A stretch of DNA of 63,483 nucleotides from Streptantibioticus silvisoli (lineage in GTDB: Bacteria; Actinomycetota; Actinomycetes; Streptomycetales; Streptomycetaceae): positions 1-63,483 of the forward strand of contig NZ_JAAGKO020000050.1 in NCBI RefSeq assembly GCF_027947535.2, written 5' to 3'. Position numbers and translations under genes: made by a program. Positions 50,960 to 59,023 of the stretch are shown one piece after another (within the stretch, counting starts at the first letter, position 1; each line of letters begins with the position of its first letter). Below the pieces are notes generated by a model. It had not been told where the DNA came from. It did not search any database and saw only the letters and a program-made list of their open reading frames with translations.

Positions 50960-52432
50960 ATGGCCACTGAGGAGACGACCGCCGCGGGGACGACCGCGGC
51001 GCGGGAGACCGCGCCGGGCGCCGGACCGGGATGGGGCCCGCTGATCCTGGTGTCGCTCGGGACCTTCATCACCGTTCTGGACTTCTTCATCGTGAACGTG
51101 GCGATCCCCGACATCCGCGGGAGCCTGCACGCCGACTCCGTAGCGGTCCAGCTGGTGCTGGCCGGCTACGGGCTCCCGCTGGCCACCCTCATGATCACCT
51201 CGGGCCGGATGGGCGACCTCTACGGCCGCCGGCGGATCTTCGTCACCGGCATCTCGCTGTTCACCGTGGCCTCGGCCTGCGCCGGCCTGGCCCACAACCC
51301 GGGCGAACTCATCGCGGCCCGGGTCTTCCAGGGGGTGGCGGCCTCCCTGGTCACCCCGCAGGTGCTGGCCATCCTCGGCACCGTCTACGAAGGTCGGCGC
51401 CGGGCGGTCGCCTTCAACGTCTACGGGCTGGCCATCGGGGTGGCCGCGGTCTTCGGGCAGCTCATCGGCGGCGTGCTGATCGTGGCCAACCCCGCCGGCC
51501 TGGGCTGGCGCACCATCTTCCTGGTCAACGTGCCGATCGGCCTGGCCGCCGCGGTCCTCGTGCCCCGCGTCGTGCCCGAGTCGCGCGGCGGGCAACGCGC
51601 CCGGCTCGACCTGGCCGGCACCCTCCTGGTGGCCGTCGGCCTGCTGGCGATCGTGCTGCCGCTGACCGAGGGCCGCGAACTCGGCTGGCCCGCCTGGTCG
51701 GTGGTGCTGCTGGTGGCCGCCGTTCCGCTGCTGGCCGTCTTCGCGCGGCAGCAGCACCGGCGCAGCACCCGCGGCGGCTCCCCCCTGGTGCACACCTCGC
51801 TCTTCCGCGAACGCGCCTTCTCCGTCGGCCTGCTGGGCATGGTCTGCTACTACGCCACGATGGGCTCGTGCTTCCTGGTGCTGTCCCTCTACCTCCAGCA
51901 GGGCCGCGGTCTGAGCCCGCTCGGCTCCGGCCTGCTCTACCTGCCGATGGGCGCCGGCTTCTTCCTGGCCAGCAGCCTCGCCGGCAAGCTGGTCGCCCGG
52001 TGGGGACGCCAGACGCCGGCCGTGGGCGCGCTGCTGGTCGCGGCCGGGTACGCGGTGCTGGCCGTGGTGGTTCCGGGCACCGGCCTTCACGGTTCGGTCG
52101 GCTGGCTGATCGCGCCCTTGCTGGTCGCCGGGTTCGGCATGGGCGCGGTGATGGCGCCGTTGTCCTCCCTCGTGCTCGCGCCGATCGCCCCCGAACACGC
52201 CGCGGCCGCCTCCGGGGTGCTCTCCACCGCCCAGGAGATCGGCGTCACCGTGGGCACCGCGGTGATCGGCGGCATCTTCTTCCAGTCGGTGGGCGACCAG
52301 GTGCGTCCGGCCGACACCCCGGGCGCGTTCGGCGTCTGCCTCACGGTGCTGGTGGGGCTGCAACTGGTCGTGGCACTCCTCGTCCAGCTGATGCCGCGCG
52401 GGAACGGACCGGAGCCGTCCGCCGCCGCCTGA
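50960..52432 (+). CDS. MFS transporter, DHA2 (14-helix) drug-efflux family
   Basis: 490 residues from an ATG with GGAGGG upstream. The EmrB/QacA signature VLDFFIVNVAIPDI lies in helix 1, GRMGDLYGRRRIFV in the loop after helix 2, and about 14 hydrophobic segments follow. It probably exports the product or confers self-resistance by proton-driven efflux. It diverges from the P450 gene, sharing a 253-nt intergenic region. A perfect hairpin follows its stop codon. Confidence 0.92.
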   Translation: MATEETTAAGTTAARETAPGAGPGWGPLILVSLGTFITVLDFFIVNVAIPDIRGSLHADSVAVQLVLAGYGLPLATLMITSGRMGDLYGRRRIFVTGISLFTVASACAGLAHNPGELIAARVFQGVAASLVTPQVLAILGTVYEGRRRAVAFNVYGLAIGVAAVFGQLIGGVLIVANPAGLGWRTIFLVNVPIGLAAAVLVPRVVPESRGGQRARLDLAGTLLVAVGLLAIVLPLTEGRELGWPAWSVVLLVAAVPLLAVFARQQHRRSTRGGSPLVHTSLFRERAFSVGLLGMVCYYATMGSCFLVLSLYLQQGRGLSPLGSGLLYLPMGAGFFLASSLAGKLVARWGRQTPAVGALLVAAGYAVLAVVVPGTGLHGSVGWLIAPLLVAGFGMGAVMAPLSSLVLAPIAPEHAAAASGVLSTAQEIGVTVGTAVIGGIFFQSVGDQVRPADTPGAFGVCLTVLVGLQLVVALLVQLMPRGNGPEPSAAA

Positions 52433-52446
52433 GCCGGCGCACCCGC

Positions 52447-52479
52447 AACGCCCGCACCGCCGAGCGCGGTGCGGGCGTT
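52447..52479. terminator. Bidirectional hairpin terminator between convergent MFS genes
   Basis: AACGCCCGCACCGC at 52447-52460 pairs perfectly over 14 bp with 52466-52479 around a 5-nt loop. It sits 15 nt after the DHA2 gene stop and 94 nt from the stop of the convergent transporter. The stem is GC-rich without a T-run, as is common in Streptomyces. Confidence 0.8.
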
Positions 52480-52545
52480 CCGGGTCGGCGGGCGGTGCGG
52501 GCGTTCCGGGTGGGCGGGCGGTGCGGGCCGGCGGCGTTCGCCGGG
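52468..52545. repeat. 26-bp tandem repeats after the terminator
   Basis: GGTGCGGGCGTTCCGGGT begins at 52468 and 52494, and GGTGCGGGC again at 52520, giving a 26-bp period with a shorter degenerate copy beyond. The first unit is the right arm of the terminator stem, so the repeat has grown out of it. Confidence 0.7.
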
Positions 52546-52572
52546 CGGTGCGGGCGGCGGCGCCGGGGTTCC

Positions 52573-54087
52573 TCAGCGGGGGGCGGCGTCCACCGGCGTG
52601 CCGGTGGAGCGGGGGGCCAAGGTCGCGACCAGCAGGGCCAGCAGGGCCATCGCGGCGCCGACCAGGGCCAGCGCCGGGCCCGCGCCGTAGGTGGTGAGGA
52701 CGGGCAGCAGCGCGAAGGGCAGGACGCCGGCGCTCAGTTTGGACAGGGAGTAGGCCAGGCCCGCGGCGGTCGAGCGGATCGAGGTGGGGTACTGCTCGGC
52801 CATGTACACGTGCGAGCCGTTGGAGAAGACGTTGCTGACCAGCGTGTAGCCGAAACCGCAGGCGATCAGCCACAACGAGGAGTGGACCAGGGCGAAGCCC
52901 ATCCCCAGGGCGGTCATCAGGCAGGCGGAGACCGCGATCAGGACCCGCCGCTCGACCCGGTCGACCAGCGGCAGGGTGAGGGCGGAGCCGACCGGATAGC
53001 CCAGGAAGGACAAGGCGGTGTACCCGAGCCCCTGGACGATGCCGTAGCCCTTGGCGGCCAGGATCAGCGGGGCCAGGGAGCCGAATCCGTAGTAGCCGAC
53101 CACCGACAGCACGCACACCGCCCACAGGACCGCGGTCCGGCGCCGGTACTCCGGTTCGAAGATCAGCCGCAGCCCCGGCCGGGGCTGCGCCGCCGCGCCG
53201 GCGGCGGCATCCGGGGCGGGGGTGGCCGGTACGGGGGCGGCCGGTACGGGGACGGCCGGTACGGGGACGGCCGGCGTGAGGGCGGCTGGCGTGACCGCTG
53301 CCGGTGCGGGGGCAATCGGTGCAGGGGCAACCGGTGCGGCGGCAGCGGCCGGCTCGGGCCGCCCGCGGTCCGCCGCCGAACCCTCCATCCGCTCCAGCAG
53401 CCGTTCCGCCTCCGCGATACGGCCGCGGGAGGCCAGCCAGCGCGGCGATTCGATCAGTCGCCGGCGCCGGATCCACACCAGCGCCGACCCGGCGGAGCCG
53501 ATGACGAACAGCCAGCGCCAGCCCGCGATCCCCAGCGGCGTCAGCGGGACCAGCCACAGCGCCGCGAACCCCACCACCGGGACCCCGCAGTAGGCCAGGG
53601 TGTAGGCCCACGAGGTGAACCTGCCGCGTTGCGAGGCCGGCAGGACGTCCGCCAGGTAGCAGTCGGACAGCGTCTGCTCGGCGCCGATACCGACGCCGGC
53701 CAGGAAGCGGGTGGCGATCAGCCAGCCGGCGTTCGGCGCGAAGGCTCCCAGCAGCGAGAAGCCGGAGTACAGCGCCAGGTTGGCCAGGAACGCCCTGCGG
53801 CGCCCGATCCGGTCGGCCAGCCGGCCGAGCACGATCGCGCCGACGAACTGGCCCAGGAACGCGGAGGCGATGACCAGCTTCAAGGTGGTGCCCCCGAAGC
53901 TGAAATCGCCCTGGAGGACCTTGGAGATGGTGCCGGACAGGTTGTTCTCGTAGGTGTCGAAGAGCAGCCCCACCCCGATGACGGCGGTCAGCCGCCGGTG
54001 CATCGGGGTGATCGGCATCCGGTCCAGCCGGTCGGCGATCGCGGCGAACGCCATCGGGGGCCGCACGGTCACGGTGGTCCGGGACAT
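52573..54087 (-). CDS. MFS transporter (sugar/aromatic-acid type) with Ala/Pro-rich central loop
   Basis: 504 residues. Loop motifs typical of the family: GRLADRIGRRRAFL after helix 2 and RWLASRGR with a following central cytoplasmic loop, about 12 membrane helices in all. The central loop is enlarged by some 60 residues of Ala/Pro/Val repeats (PAVPVPAVPVPAAPVPATP). The ATG at 54087 begins the conserved part; an upstream ATG would add 18 basic residues. It follows the desaturase in the same direction (115-nt gap). Substrate unknown; uptake of a precursor or export of product are both possible. Confidence 0.88.
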   Translation of the reverse strand: MSRTTVTVRPPMAFAAIADRLDRMPITPMHRRLTAVIGVGLLFDTYENNLSGTISKVLQGDFSFGGTTLKLVIASAFLGQFVGAIVLGRLADRIGRRRAFLANLALYSGFSLLGAFAPNAGWLIATRFLAGVGIGAEQTLSDCYLADVLPASQRGRFTSWAYTLAYCGVPVVGFAALWLVPLTPLGIAGWRWLFVIGSAGSALVWIRRRRLIESPRWLASRGRIAEAERLLERMEGSAADRGRPEPAAAAAPVAPAPIAPAPAAVTPAALTPAVPVPAVPVPAAPVPATPAPDAAAGAAAQPRPGLRLIFEPEYRRRTAVLWAVCVLSVVGYYGFGSLAPLILAAKGYGIVQGLGYTALSFLGYPVGSALTLPLVDRVERRVLIAVSACLMTALGMGFALVHSSLWLIACGFGYTLVSNVFSNGSHVYMAEQYPTSIRSTAAGLAYSLSKLSAGVLPFALLPVLTTYGAGPALALVGAAMALLALLVATLAPRSTGTPVDAAPR

Positions 54088-54202
54088 GGGGACTCGGTTC
54101 TTCCTCTTCGGGCCCCTGCCGGGGCGGTGACCGCGGCGCACCGGCCGGCGGGGCCGGCCCGCGGCCCGGCCGCGCCGGCCGACGGGCCGGGACCGGTACG
54201 GG

Positions 54203-55270
54203 TCACCCGACCGGCTGGGGGCGCTTGCCGACCTCGCCGCGCCGGATCGGCGCGCTCACCTTGTGCAGGTACCGGGCGACCTCGCGGTACGAGGCCCAGA
54301 AGCCGACCTCGTGGTAGGGGATGCCGCGCTCGGCGCAGTAGGCGCGGGTCAGCACCCGGGCCCTGGCCAGGTTCTTCTGCGGCATCGCCGGGAAGAGGTG
54401 GTGTTCGACCTGGTAGTTCAGGCCGCCGTAGAGGAAGTCGATGACCAGCGAGGGCCGGATGTTGCGCGAGGTGAGGACCTGCCGCTCCAGCCAGTCGAGG
54501 GTCTCCTCCTCACCGTCGCGGATCTGCATCCCCTTGTGGTTCGGGGCGAAGATGAGGCCGAAGTAGACGCCGAGGGATGCCTGTTGCACCAGGATGAACA
54601 CCACGCCGAACAGCGGCGGGAGCACGGTGAAGACGGCGCCGAGGTAGAGCACCGCGCGCGCCAGCAGCAAGGTGGTCTCCAGCACGCGCCGCTTGGCCTG
54701 CCCGCCGGTGAGGGCCTTCACCGCGGTCTTGTGCATCTTCAGGGATTCCAGCACCAGCAGCACGAAGAACAAGGTGGACTGGTAGCGGACGATGAACCGC
54801 TTCACCCCGCGCCGGGCGGCGTACTGCTTGAGGTCGAAGATCGCGGTCCGGCGCCCGATGTCGGGGTCCATGTCGAGGTGGTTGGGATTGCTGTGGTGCC
54901 GGTTGTGGTGGTTGACCCACCACCCGAAGCTGACACCGTTGACGAAGTTCGCGTGGAAGTAGCCGACGGCGGAGGCCAGTCGCTTGTCGCGGAACATCGC
55001 CTTGTGTCCGGCGTCGTGCCACATGAAGGCGCTCTGCGCGCCGCACAGCCCCATCCACAGGGCCACCAGCAGCTGCCACCGGCTGTCGCCGAGGGCGAAG
55101 AACGTCACCAGACCGGCCACCAGCAGCGCCGTGTTCAGGGTCAGCCGGCCGACGTAGTACCGCGGTGCCAGGTCGAGCAGCCCCTCGGCCTTGACCCTTT
55201 TCAGCAGTTCGGCGAACGTGGCGGACGCGCCCGGTTTCTGCGTTACGGGCGGGACATGCGGGGTTTGCAT
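54203..55270 (-). CDS. Membrane fatty-acid/acyl desaturase
   Basis: 355 residues with three His boxes of the di-iron desaturase superfamily: HDAGH, HHNRHH and QVEHH, plus membrane segments between them. Such enzymes insert a double bond into acyl chains using O2. The ATG has GAGGAGA upstream. It lies downstream of the DUF2156 transferase and a 55-residue protein, and two SARP-type heptamers lie about 215 nt before its start, so it is probably a pathway enzyme rather than housekeeping. Azoxy natural products made with VlmA-type enzymes can carry alkenyl chains, so desaturation of a lipid-like amine or acid is one possibility. Confidence 0.92.
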   Translation of the reverse strand: MQTPHVPPVTQKPGASATFAELLKRVKAEGLLDLAPRYYVGRLTLNTALLVAGLVTFFALGDSRWQLLVALWMGLCGAQSAFMWHDAGHKAMFRDKRLASAVGYFHANFVNGVSFGWWVNHHNRHHSNPNHLDMDPDIGRRTAIFDLKQYAARRGVKRFIVRYQSTLFFVLLVLESLKMHKTAVKALTGGQAKRRVLETTLLLARAVLYLGAVFTVLPPLFGVVFILVQQASLGVYFGLIFAPNHKGMQIRDGEEETLDWLERQVLTSRNIRPSLVIDFLYGGLNYQVEHHLFPAMPQKNLARARVLTRAYCAERGIPYHEVGFWASYREVARYLHKVSAPIRRGEVGKRPQPVG

Positions 55271-55484
55271 GTGCGTTCTCCTCGGCGCGATCGGGACGTT
55301 GACGGGGCGGTGCGGAAGGGGCGATGACGGACGCCGGGCCGGGCCGTCGCGGGCGGGCCGGCGGCCGTGGGCGGCCACGGCGGTGCGGGGCGGGTGCGGA
55401 TTCGCCCGAAGCGCGGTCCGGTCGCGGAATCCCGTACGCGGGACGCGTCGTGACGCGGCCGCACGGCCCAGCTTCCTTCATGGC

Positions 55485-55502
55485 GCTGATATCCCACTGA
55501 TT
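55485..55502 (-). promoter_or_regulatory. Candidate SARP half-operator upstream of desaturase
   Basis: On the plus strand GCTGATA (55485-55491) and ACTGATT (55496-55502) are 11 bp apart. They match the heptamers upstream of the P450, in the same orientation relative to the gene. AAGGAA follows 6 nt downstream. The site overlaps the stop codon of the small upstream gene. Confidence 0.5.
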
Positions 55503-55669
55503 CAGGCGGTGGCGGTCCGGGCCTCGCCGGCCAGCCGCTCGTCGAGCGAGAGCACCGCCCGGTCCGCGGTCCGCGCGAGCTCCTCGTCGTCGGGACTGCC
55601 GATGATGCCCATGAGCAGTTCCACCAGCGAGTGCCGCAATGCGTCCGTGCTGAGATTCAGTTCGCTCAC
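55502..55669 (-). CDS. Small protein of unknown function (55 aa)
   Basis: GTG start with GGAGGAGA a few nt upstream. The 55 residues look helical and acidic (LVELLMGIIGSPDDEELA) and end in RTATA. There is no signal peptide, carrier-protein serine motif or HTH. It lies between the DUF2156 transferase (86-nt gap) and the desaturase. I do not recognise it. A partner or carrier peptide for one of the neighbours is possible, but nothing in the sequence shows it. Confidence 0.6.
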   Translation of the reverse strand: MSELNLSTDALRHSLVELLMGIIGSPDDEELARTADRAVLSLDERLAGEARTATA

Positions 55670-55755
55670 AGTGATCTCCTCCGATCCAGGATTTCGATGC
55701 GCGGGGATACGGGACGCCGCGAGAGGTGCGCTTCGCGGCCGGCCGCACGGAAAGG

Positions 55756-56748
55756 TCAGAACGCCTTGCAGGCACGGAAGATGTGGGCGAAGCCGGCCAG
55801 TGAGGGCCCGCCCTGGAAGGCGACGTACTCCGGGATCAGCAGATCGGGCGCCCACTTCTGCTTGTACGCCAGCTGGGTCTGCGCCGGGTACAGCGCGGCC
55901 CCCTCGGCCCACAGAAAGTGCATCAGCCACTGGAACGACGGGCTGTGGGACGGGAGTTCGTTCTCCTCGCTCAGGCCGGTGAACGGGGTGAAGCCGAAAT
56001 GCAGCCACTCCACGCCCTCGCCGCGGAACACCTCGATGGCGTGGGCGTTGATCGCCTCCATCAGGCCGGGCGAGCCTTCGGGTATCCGCCGGCTCAGGTC
56101 GTGCATCCAGCCGGTGCGGGTGCCGTACACCGGTGAGTAGGAGATGTAGCCGACCGGGGCGCCGTCGATCGTCCCGACGAACAGCCGGCGCAGCGCCTGG
56201 GCCGGTCCGCCGATCTGGCCCACCAGGAACTCCAGTTGCGGCGCTCCGCCCTTGGAGCCGAGCCACGCGCCGTCGATGGCGGCCAGCGCGTCGCCGCAGG
56301 AGTCCGCGTCGACCTCGGTCACCTGGAGCCCGTTGCGCAGCGCGCGGGAGATCTTGTTGCGCAACTGCATGAAACGGGTTCCGCGCAGCGTCAGTTCCGG
56401 CACCCGGACCGCCCAGGACGCGCCGATCTGGTTGACGGTGAAGCCGCGGCGCGCGTAGGCGTCCGCGTCCTGGCGCTGCAACTGGACTCCGACCAGCCGC
56501 AGTTCCTGCTCCCGCAGGTGGTCGAGGAAGCGGGTCAGCAGCGCGTCGTAGTCGCCGGCGTCGGCGAAGGGACCGCCGAACTGCACGGCGAACCTGCCGG
56601 TGCGGCGGTAGACGATCACGCCGTCGAGGCCGGGCGCGGTGAAGGTGAGATTTCCGCTGTTGAGCGCCAGGAAGGAACTGGGGTTCTCCGCCCGGGTGTG
56701 CCCGCTGATGGCTCGCAGAATTGGATCTTCGGTCGATATGACAGACAC
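55756..56748 (-). CDS. DUF2156 (LPG-synthase C-terminal/VlmA-like) aminoacyl-tRNA-dependent transferase
   Basis: 330 residues; GTG start with AAAGGA upstream. Hallmarks of the DUF2156/MprF C-terminal GNAT-like fold: LRNKISRALRNGLQV near 130-145, then VGYISYSPVYGTRTGWMHDL, SPGLMEAINAHAIEVFR and GVEWLHFGFTPFTGL. No membrane domain is fused, unlike MprF. The soluble family member VlmA of valanimycin biosynthesis moves serine from seryl-tRNA to a hydroxylamine, together with a dedicated SerRS (VlmL). Here an extra SerRS lies about 4 kb away and a tRNA(Ser)-like array starts 158 nt upstream on the other strand, so seryl transfer is the best guess. The acceptor is unknown: no N-hydroxylase gene is in the window. 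Confidence 0.85.
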   Translation of the reverse strand: MSVISTEDPILRAISGHTRAENPSSFLALNSGNLTFTAPGLDGVIVYRRTGRFAVQFGGPFADAGDYDALLTRFLDHLREQELRLVGVQLQRQDADAYARRGFTVNQIGASWAVRVPELTLRGTRFMQLRNKISRALRNGLQVTEVDADSCGDALAAIDGAWLGSKGGAPQLEFLVGQIGGPAQALRRLFVGTIDGAPVGYISYSPVYGTRTGWMHDLSRRIPEGSPGLMEAINAHAIEVFRGEGVEWLHFGFTPFTGLSEENELPSHSPSFQWLMHFLWAEGAALYPAQTQLAYKQKWAPDLLIPEYVAFQGGPSLAGFAHIFRACKAF

Positions 56749-56823
56749 AGTCGATCCTTTCTCGAAAGGAATTACGACGAGAAATTAGAGCACCGACCGG
56801 CAGGGAACGGAAGGGAGAACAGG

Positions 56824-56867
56824 CGTCAGCAACACGTCAGCGGTGTGTCAGAACCCCCTGGCAATGT
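56824..56867 (+). promoter_or_regulatory. Candidate SARP operator/promoter of the tRNA-like array
   Basis: CGTCAGC at 56824, CGTCAGC at 56835 and TGTCAGA at 56846 form heptamers with an exact 11-bp period. A possible -10 element (CAATGT, 56862-56867) begins 9 nt after the last one. This would start transcription near 56874, about 30 nt before the first tRNA-like unit. The orientation fits the plus-strand array, not the divergent transferase gene. Confidence 0.7.
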
Positions 56868-56906
56868 TGTCCTTGTGAACGGCACGGGAGACCGGGCCGG
56901 AAACAC

Positions 56907-56997
56907 GGAGAGGTGCCCGGAGCGGTTTATCGGGGGCCCGGGGAAACCCGGGCCGGGTTCAACAGAACCCACGCAGGTTCAAATCCTGCCCTCTCCG
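56907..56997 (+). tRNA. tRNA(Ser)-like element, copy 1 (non-canonical anticodon arm)
   Basis: 91 nt. Acceptor GGAGAGG pairs fully with CCTCTCC, discriminator G. D-arm CCCG/CGGG with an 11-nt loop containing GG; six-bp variable arm GGGTTC/GAACCC; T-arm GCAGG-TTCAAAT-CCTGC. A long variable arm with G73 indicates serine. The anticodon arm is instead a perfect 8-bp stem (GGCCCGGG/CCCGGGCC) capped by GAAA, so there is no 7-nt loop and no U33. CCA is not encoded. This copy differs from the other four at several D-loop and stem positions and has the best-paired arm, so it may be closest to the ancestral form. Confidence 0.75.
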
Positions 56998-57025
56998 CAG
57001 CGGCCGCACACCAGCCGCGCACCAA

Positions 57026-57116
57026 GGAGAGGTGCCCGGAGCGGCCAATCGGGGACCAGGGGAAACCCAGGCCGGGTTCAACAGAACCCACGCAGGTTCA
57101 AATCCTGCCCTCTCCG
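57026..57116 (+). tRNA. tRNA(Ser)-like element, copy 2 (non-canonical anticodon arm)
   Basis: Begins exactly 119 bp after copy 1, with the same fold: acceptor, D, variable and T arms intact and discriminator G. The anticodon-position hairpin is CCAGGG-GAAA-CCCAGG with one A-A mismatch. A 28-nt spacer rich in CCGCACACC separates it from its neighbours. Confidence 0.75.
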
Positions 57117-57144
57117 CAGCGGCCGCACACCAGCCGCACACCAA

Positions 57145-57235
57145 GGAGAGGTGCCCGGAGCGGCCAATCGGGGACCAGGGGAAACCCAGGCCGGGTTCAA
57201 CAGAACCCACGCAGGTTCAAATCCTGCCCTCTCCG
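57145..57235 (+). tRNA. tRNA(Ser)-like element, copy 3 (non-canonical anticodon arm)
   Basis: Appears identical to copy 2 over the 91-nt body and 119 bp from it. Same GAAA-capped hairpin in place of an anticodon loop. Confidence 0.75.
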
Positions 57236-57263
57236 CAGCGGCCGCACACCGGCCGCACACCAA

Positions 57264-57355
<92 letters not shown>

Positions 57356-57382
57356 AGCGGCCGCACACCGGCCGCACACCAA

Positions 57383-57473
57383 GGAGAGGTGCCCGGAGCG
57401 GCCAATCGGGGACCAGGGGAAACCCAGGCCGGGTTCAACAGAACCCACGCAGGTTCAAATCCTGCCCTCTCCG
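57383..57473 (+). tRNA. tRNA(Ser)-like element, copy 5 (non-canonical anticodon arm)
   Basis: Last unit of the array, 119 bp after copy 4, body as copy 2. A strong hairpin terminator begins 9 nt after its discriminator base. Confidence 0.75.
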
Positions 57474-57481
57474 CAGCGTCA

Positions 57482-57527
57482 GCGGCGCCCCGGCGGACTG
57501 CCTTCTCGGAGTCCGCCGGGGCGCCGC
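57482..57527. terminator. Strong hairpin terminator after the tRNA-like array
   Basis: Perfect 18-bp stem (57482-57499 with 57510-57527) and 10-nt loop, followed by CGTTTCG. It lies immediately after copy 5 and 56 nt beyond the stop codon of the convergent TetR gene, so it can serve both directions. Confidence 0.88.
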
Positions 57528-57582
57528 CGTTTCGCGGTGTGCCGGGTCGGCGGAGAAATGCCGGCCCGGGTACCGGGCGCGG

Positions 57583-58206
57583 TCAGCGGCCCGCCGCTTC
57601 CGGCAGCGGCGGCCCGCCCAGCGCGCGGTGGGCGAGGTCCAGGACGCAGCGCAGGACCTGTTCGCCGTCGATGCGGTCGCCGGTCGAGATCAGGTTGTCC
57701 AGCAGCCGCTCGGCGCCGTGGTAGACCATCGAGAAGACCCACTCGGGCTGCTCCGCGTGCACCGCCCCCTGGGCTGCGCCTTCGGCGATGAACCCCGACA
57801 GGGTCGTCATCAGTCGCTCGTTGGACGCCGCGCAGACCTCCGCGACCCGTGCGTCGGTCGTCCCGTAGACCAGCCGGCGCAGTTCCGCATGCGCTATCAC
57901 GTGCCGGACCAGGGTCGCCAGGAGTTCGTCGATGGTCGACCACCATTCCTGACCCCGGGCCAGGATGCGCTCGGCGCTGAGGTAGAACTCGTCGAGGTAC
58001 TGGCTCCATAACGCACCCAGTACGTGTTCCTTTGTCCTGAAATGCAGATAGAAAGTGCCCTTCGCGATACCGGCCGCTTCGGTGATGTCCGCGATTCTGG
58101 TCTCGGTGAACCCGGTCGCATCGAACACATTCCGGGCGGCCCGCAGGATATCGCCCCGTCGCGCTTCAGGATCCTTACTGACCCGCTTACGTCGCCCCGA
58201 CGTCAC
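57583..58206 (-). CDS. TetR-family transcriptional repressor
   Basis: 207 residues; GTG start with AGGGGA upstream. N-terminal HTH about 18-64: ILRAARNVFDATGFTETRIA, then AGIAKGTFYLHFRTKEHVL, the TetR signature. The C-terminal ligand-binding and dimerisation half is all helical and of normal length. A perfect palindrome lies about 86 nt upstream within the divergent promoter, so it probably represses the neighbouring plus-strand gene and itself until a ligand binds. Confidence 0.94.
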   Translation of the reverse strand: MTSGRRKRVSKDPEARRGDILRAARNVFDATGFTETRIADITEAAGIAKGTFYLHFRTKEHVLGALWSQYLDEFYLSAERILARGQEWWSTIDELLATLVRHVIAHAELRRLVYGTTDARVAEVCAASNERLMTTLSGFIAEGAAQGAVHAEQPEWVFSMVYHGAERLLDNLISTGDRIDGEQVLRCVLDLAHRALGGPPLPEAAGR

Positions 58207-58531
58207 GGTGTCCCCTGTCTCTCGTTCCTTCCACGGCCGCCGCTGCGGTACGGAAAGCTAAATTCAGACATTCGGCGGAGTATGGTCTGTTGACTGACTG
58301 TCGGTCAGTCGATAACTTTGATCTCGCTGAGATTACACCTCGCAATTCACTGTTGCTCCCGCCTTATCAGCAGGAACTGGGAGGTGGGGGTGCGAGTCTC
58401 CACTATCGAATGCCCCGGCGGGGGCCAGTCCGGGGCAGCCGCCGGAGCGGCCCGGGGATCAGGCGGTCCGCCTGCCGCGATACCGTCCCGTCCTGTCCCG
58501 CGCCGTCCGCTTCTCCGTCTCGGAGGCTCAT
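58207..58531. promoter_or_regulatory. Divergent TetR/hypothetical-gene control region
   Basis: 325 bases without a gene. The AT-richer part (about 58255-58330) holds promoter and operator sequence; the remainder (58380-58520) is GC-rich leader for the plus-strand gene, with CGGAGG at 58521-58526 just before its GTG. Confidence 0.6.
58290..58318 (+). promoter_or_regulatory. Promoter with embedded TetR-type palindrome
   Basis: GACTGAC (58292-58298) and GTCAGTC (58304-58310) form a perfect 7-bp inverted repeat with a 5-nt centre, typical of TetR operators. TTGACT (58290-58295) and TAACTT (58313-58318) are separated by 17 bp, a good plus-strand promoter whose spacer is filled by the palindrome. 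Repressor bound there would block RNA polymerase. Confidence 0.7.
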
Positions 58532-59023
58532 GTGAAGACCGGGCAACTCGCCGACGCCTACGAGGAGTTCCTGGCCGTCGTCCAATCGATCACCGCGTCG
58601 GGTCCGCTGAGTACGCGGGTGCAGGCACAGATCGACCTGACCCTGGCCCATGTCTTCCTCGCCGACCGCGCCCTGGTACTGGTCGCCCGCCAGGTCCTGG
58701 CCGGGGACCTGGCACAACTGGACAACGGCGACGCCATGTCGCGCACGGTCCTGGGCAACCTCATAGCCGGCACCAGCCACGCGGAGCGGGTGACCGCCGT
58801 GCGGCAGGAGATGCGGACACTGCTGCGGCTGCTGCGGGCGATCCCGCAGGAGGCCGCCGACATCGCCGTCACGGTGCGGCTGGTGGACCACGACAGCGAG
58901 CAGATCTTCCAGGAGGGGCTGCGCTGGGGCGACCTGATCGAGGTGCGGGCGCAGGAGCACGTGCCGGGCCACTCGCGGCTGCTGGCCGAACTGCTGGCCC
59001 GCGAACGGCCGGCCGGCGGCTGA
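58532..59023 (+). CDS. Hypothetical helical protein (163 aa)
   Basis: GTG start with CGGAGG 5 nt upstream. The sequence is almost entirely amphipathic helix, with RTVLGNLIAGTSHAERVTAV and VRLVDHDSEQIFQEGLRWGD as the most distinctive segments; no membrane helix, HTH or catalytic motif that I recognise. The promoter contains a TetR palindrome, so its expression is probably repressed by the adjacent TetR protein. It may be a ligand-responsive accessory or regulatory protein; no function is assigned. Confidence 0.75.
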   Translation: MKTGQLADAYEEFLAVVQSITASGPLSTRVQAQIDLTLAHVFLADRALVLVARQVLAGDLAQLDNGDAMSRTVLGNLIAGTSHAERVTAVRQEMRTLLRLLRAIPQEAADIAVTVRLVDHDSEQIFQEGLRWGDLIEVRAQEHVPGHSRLLAELLARERPAGG

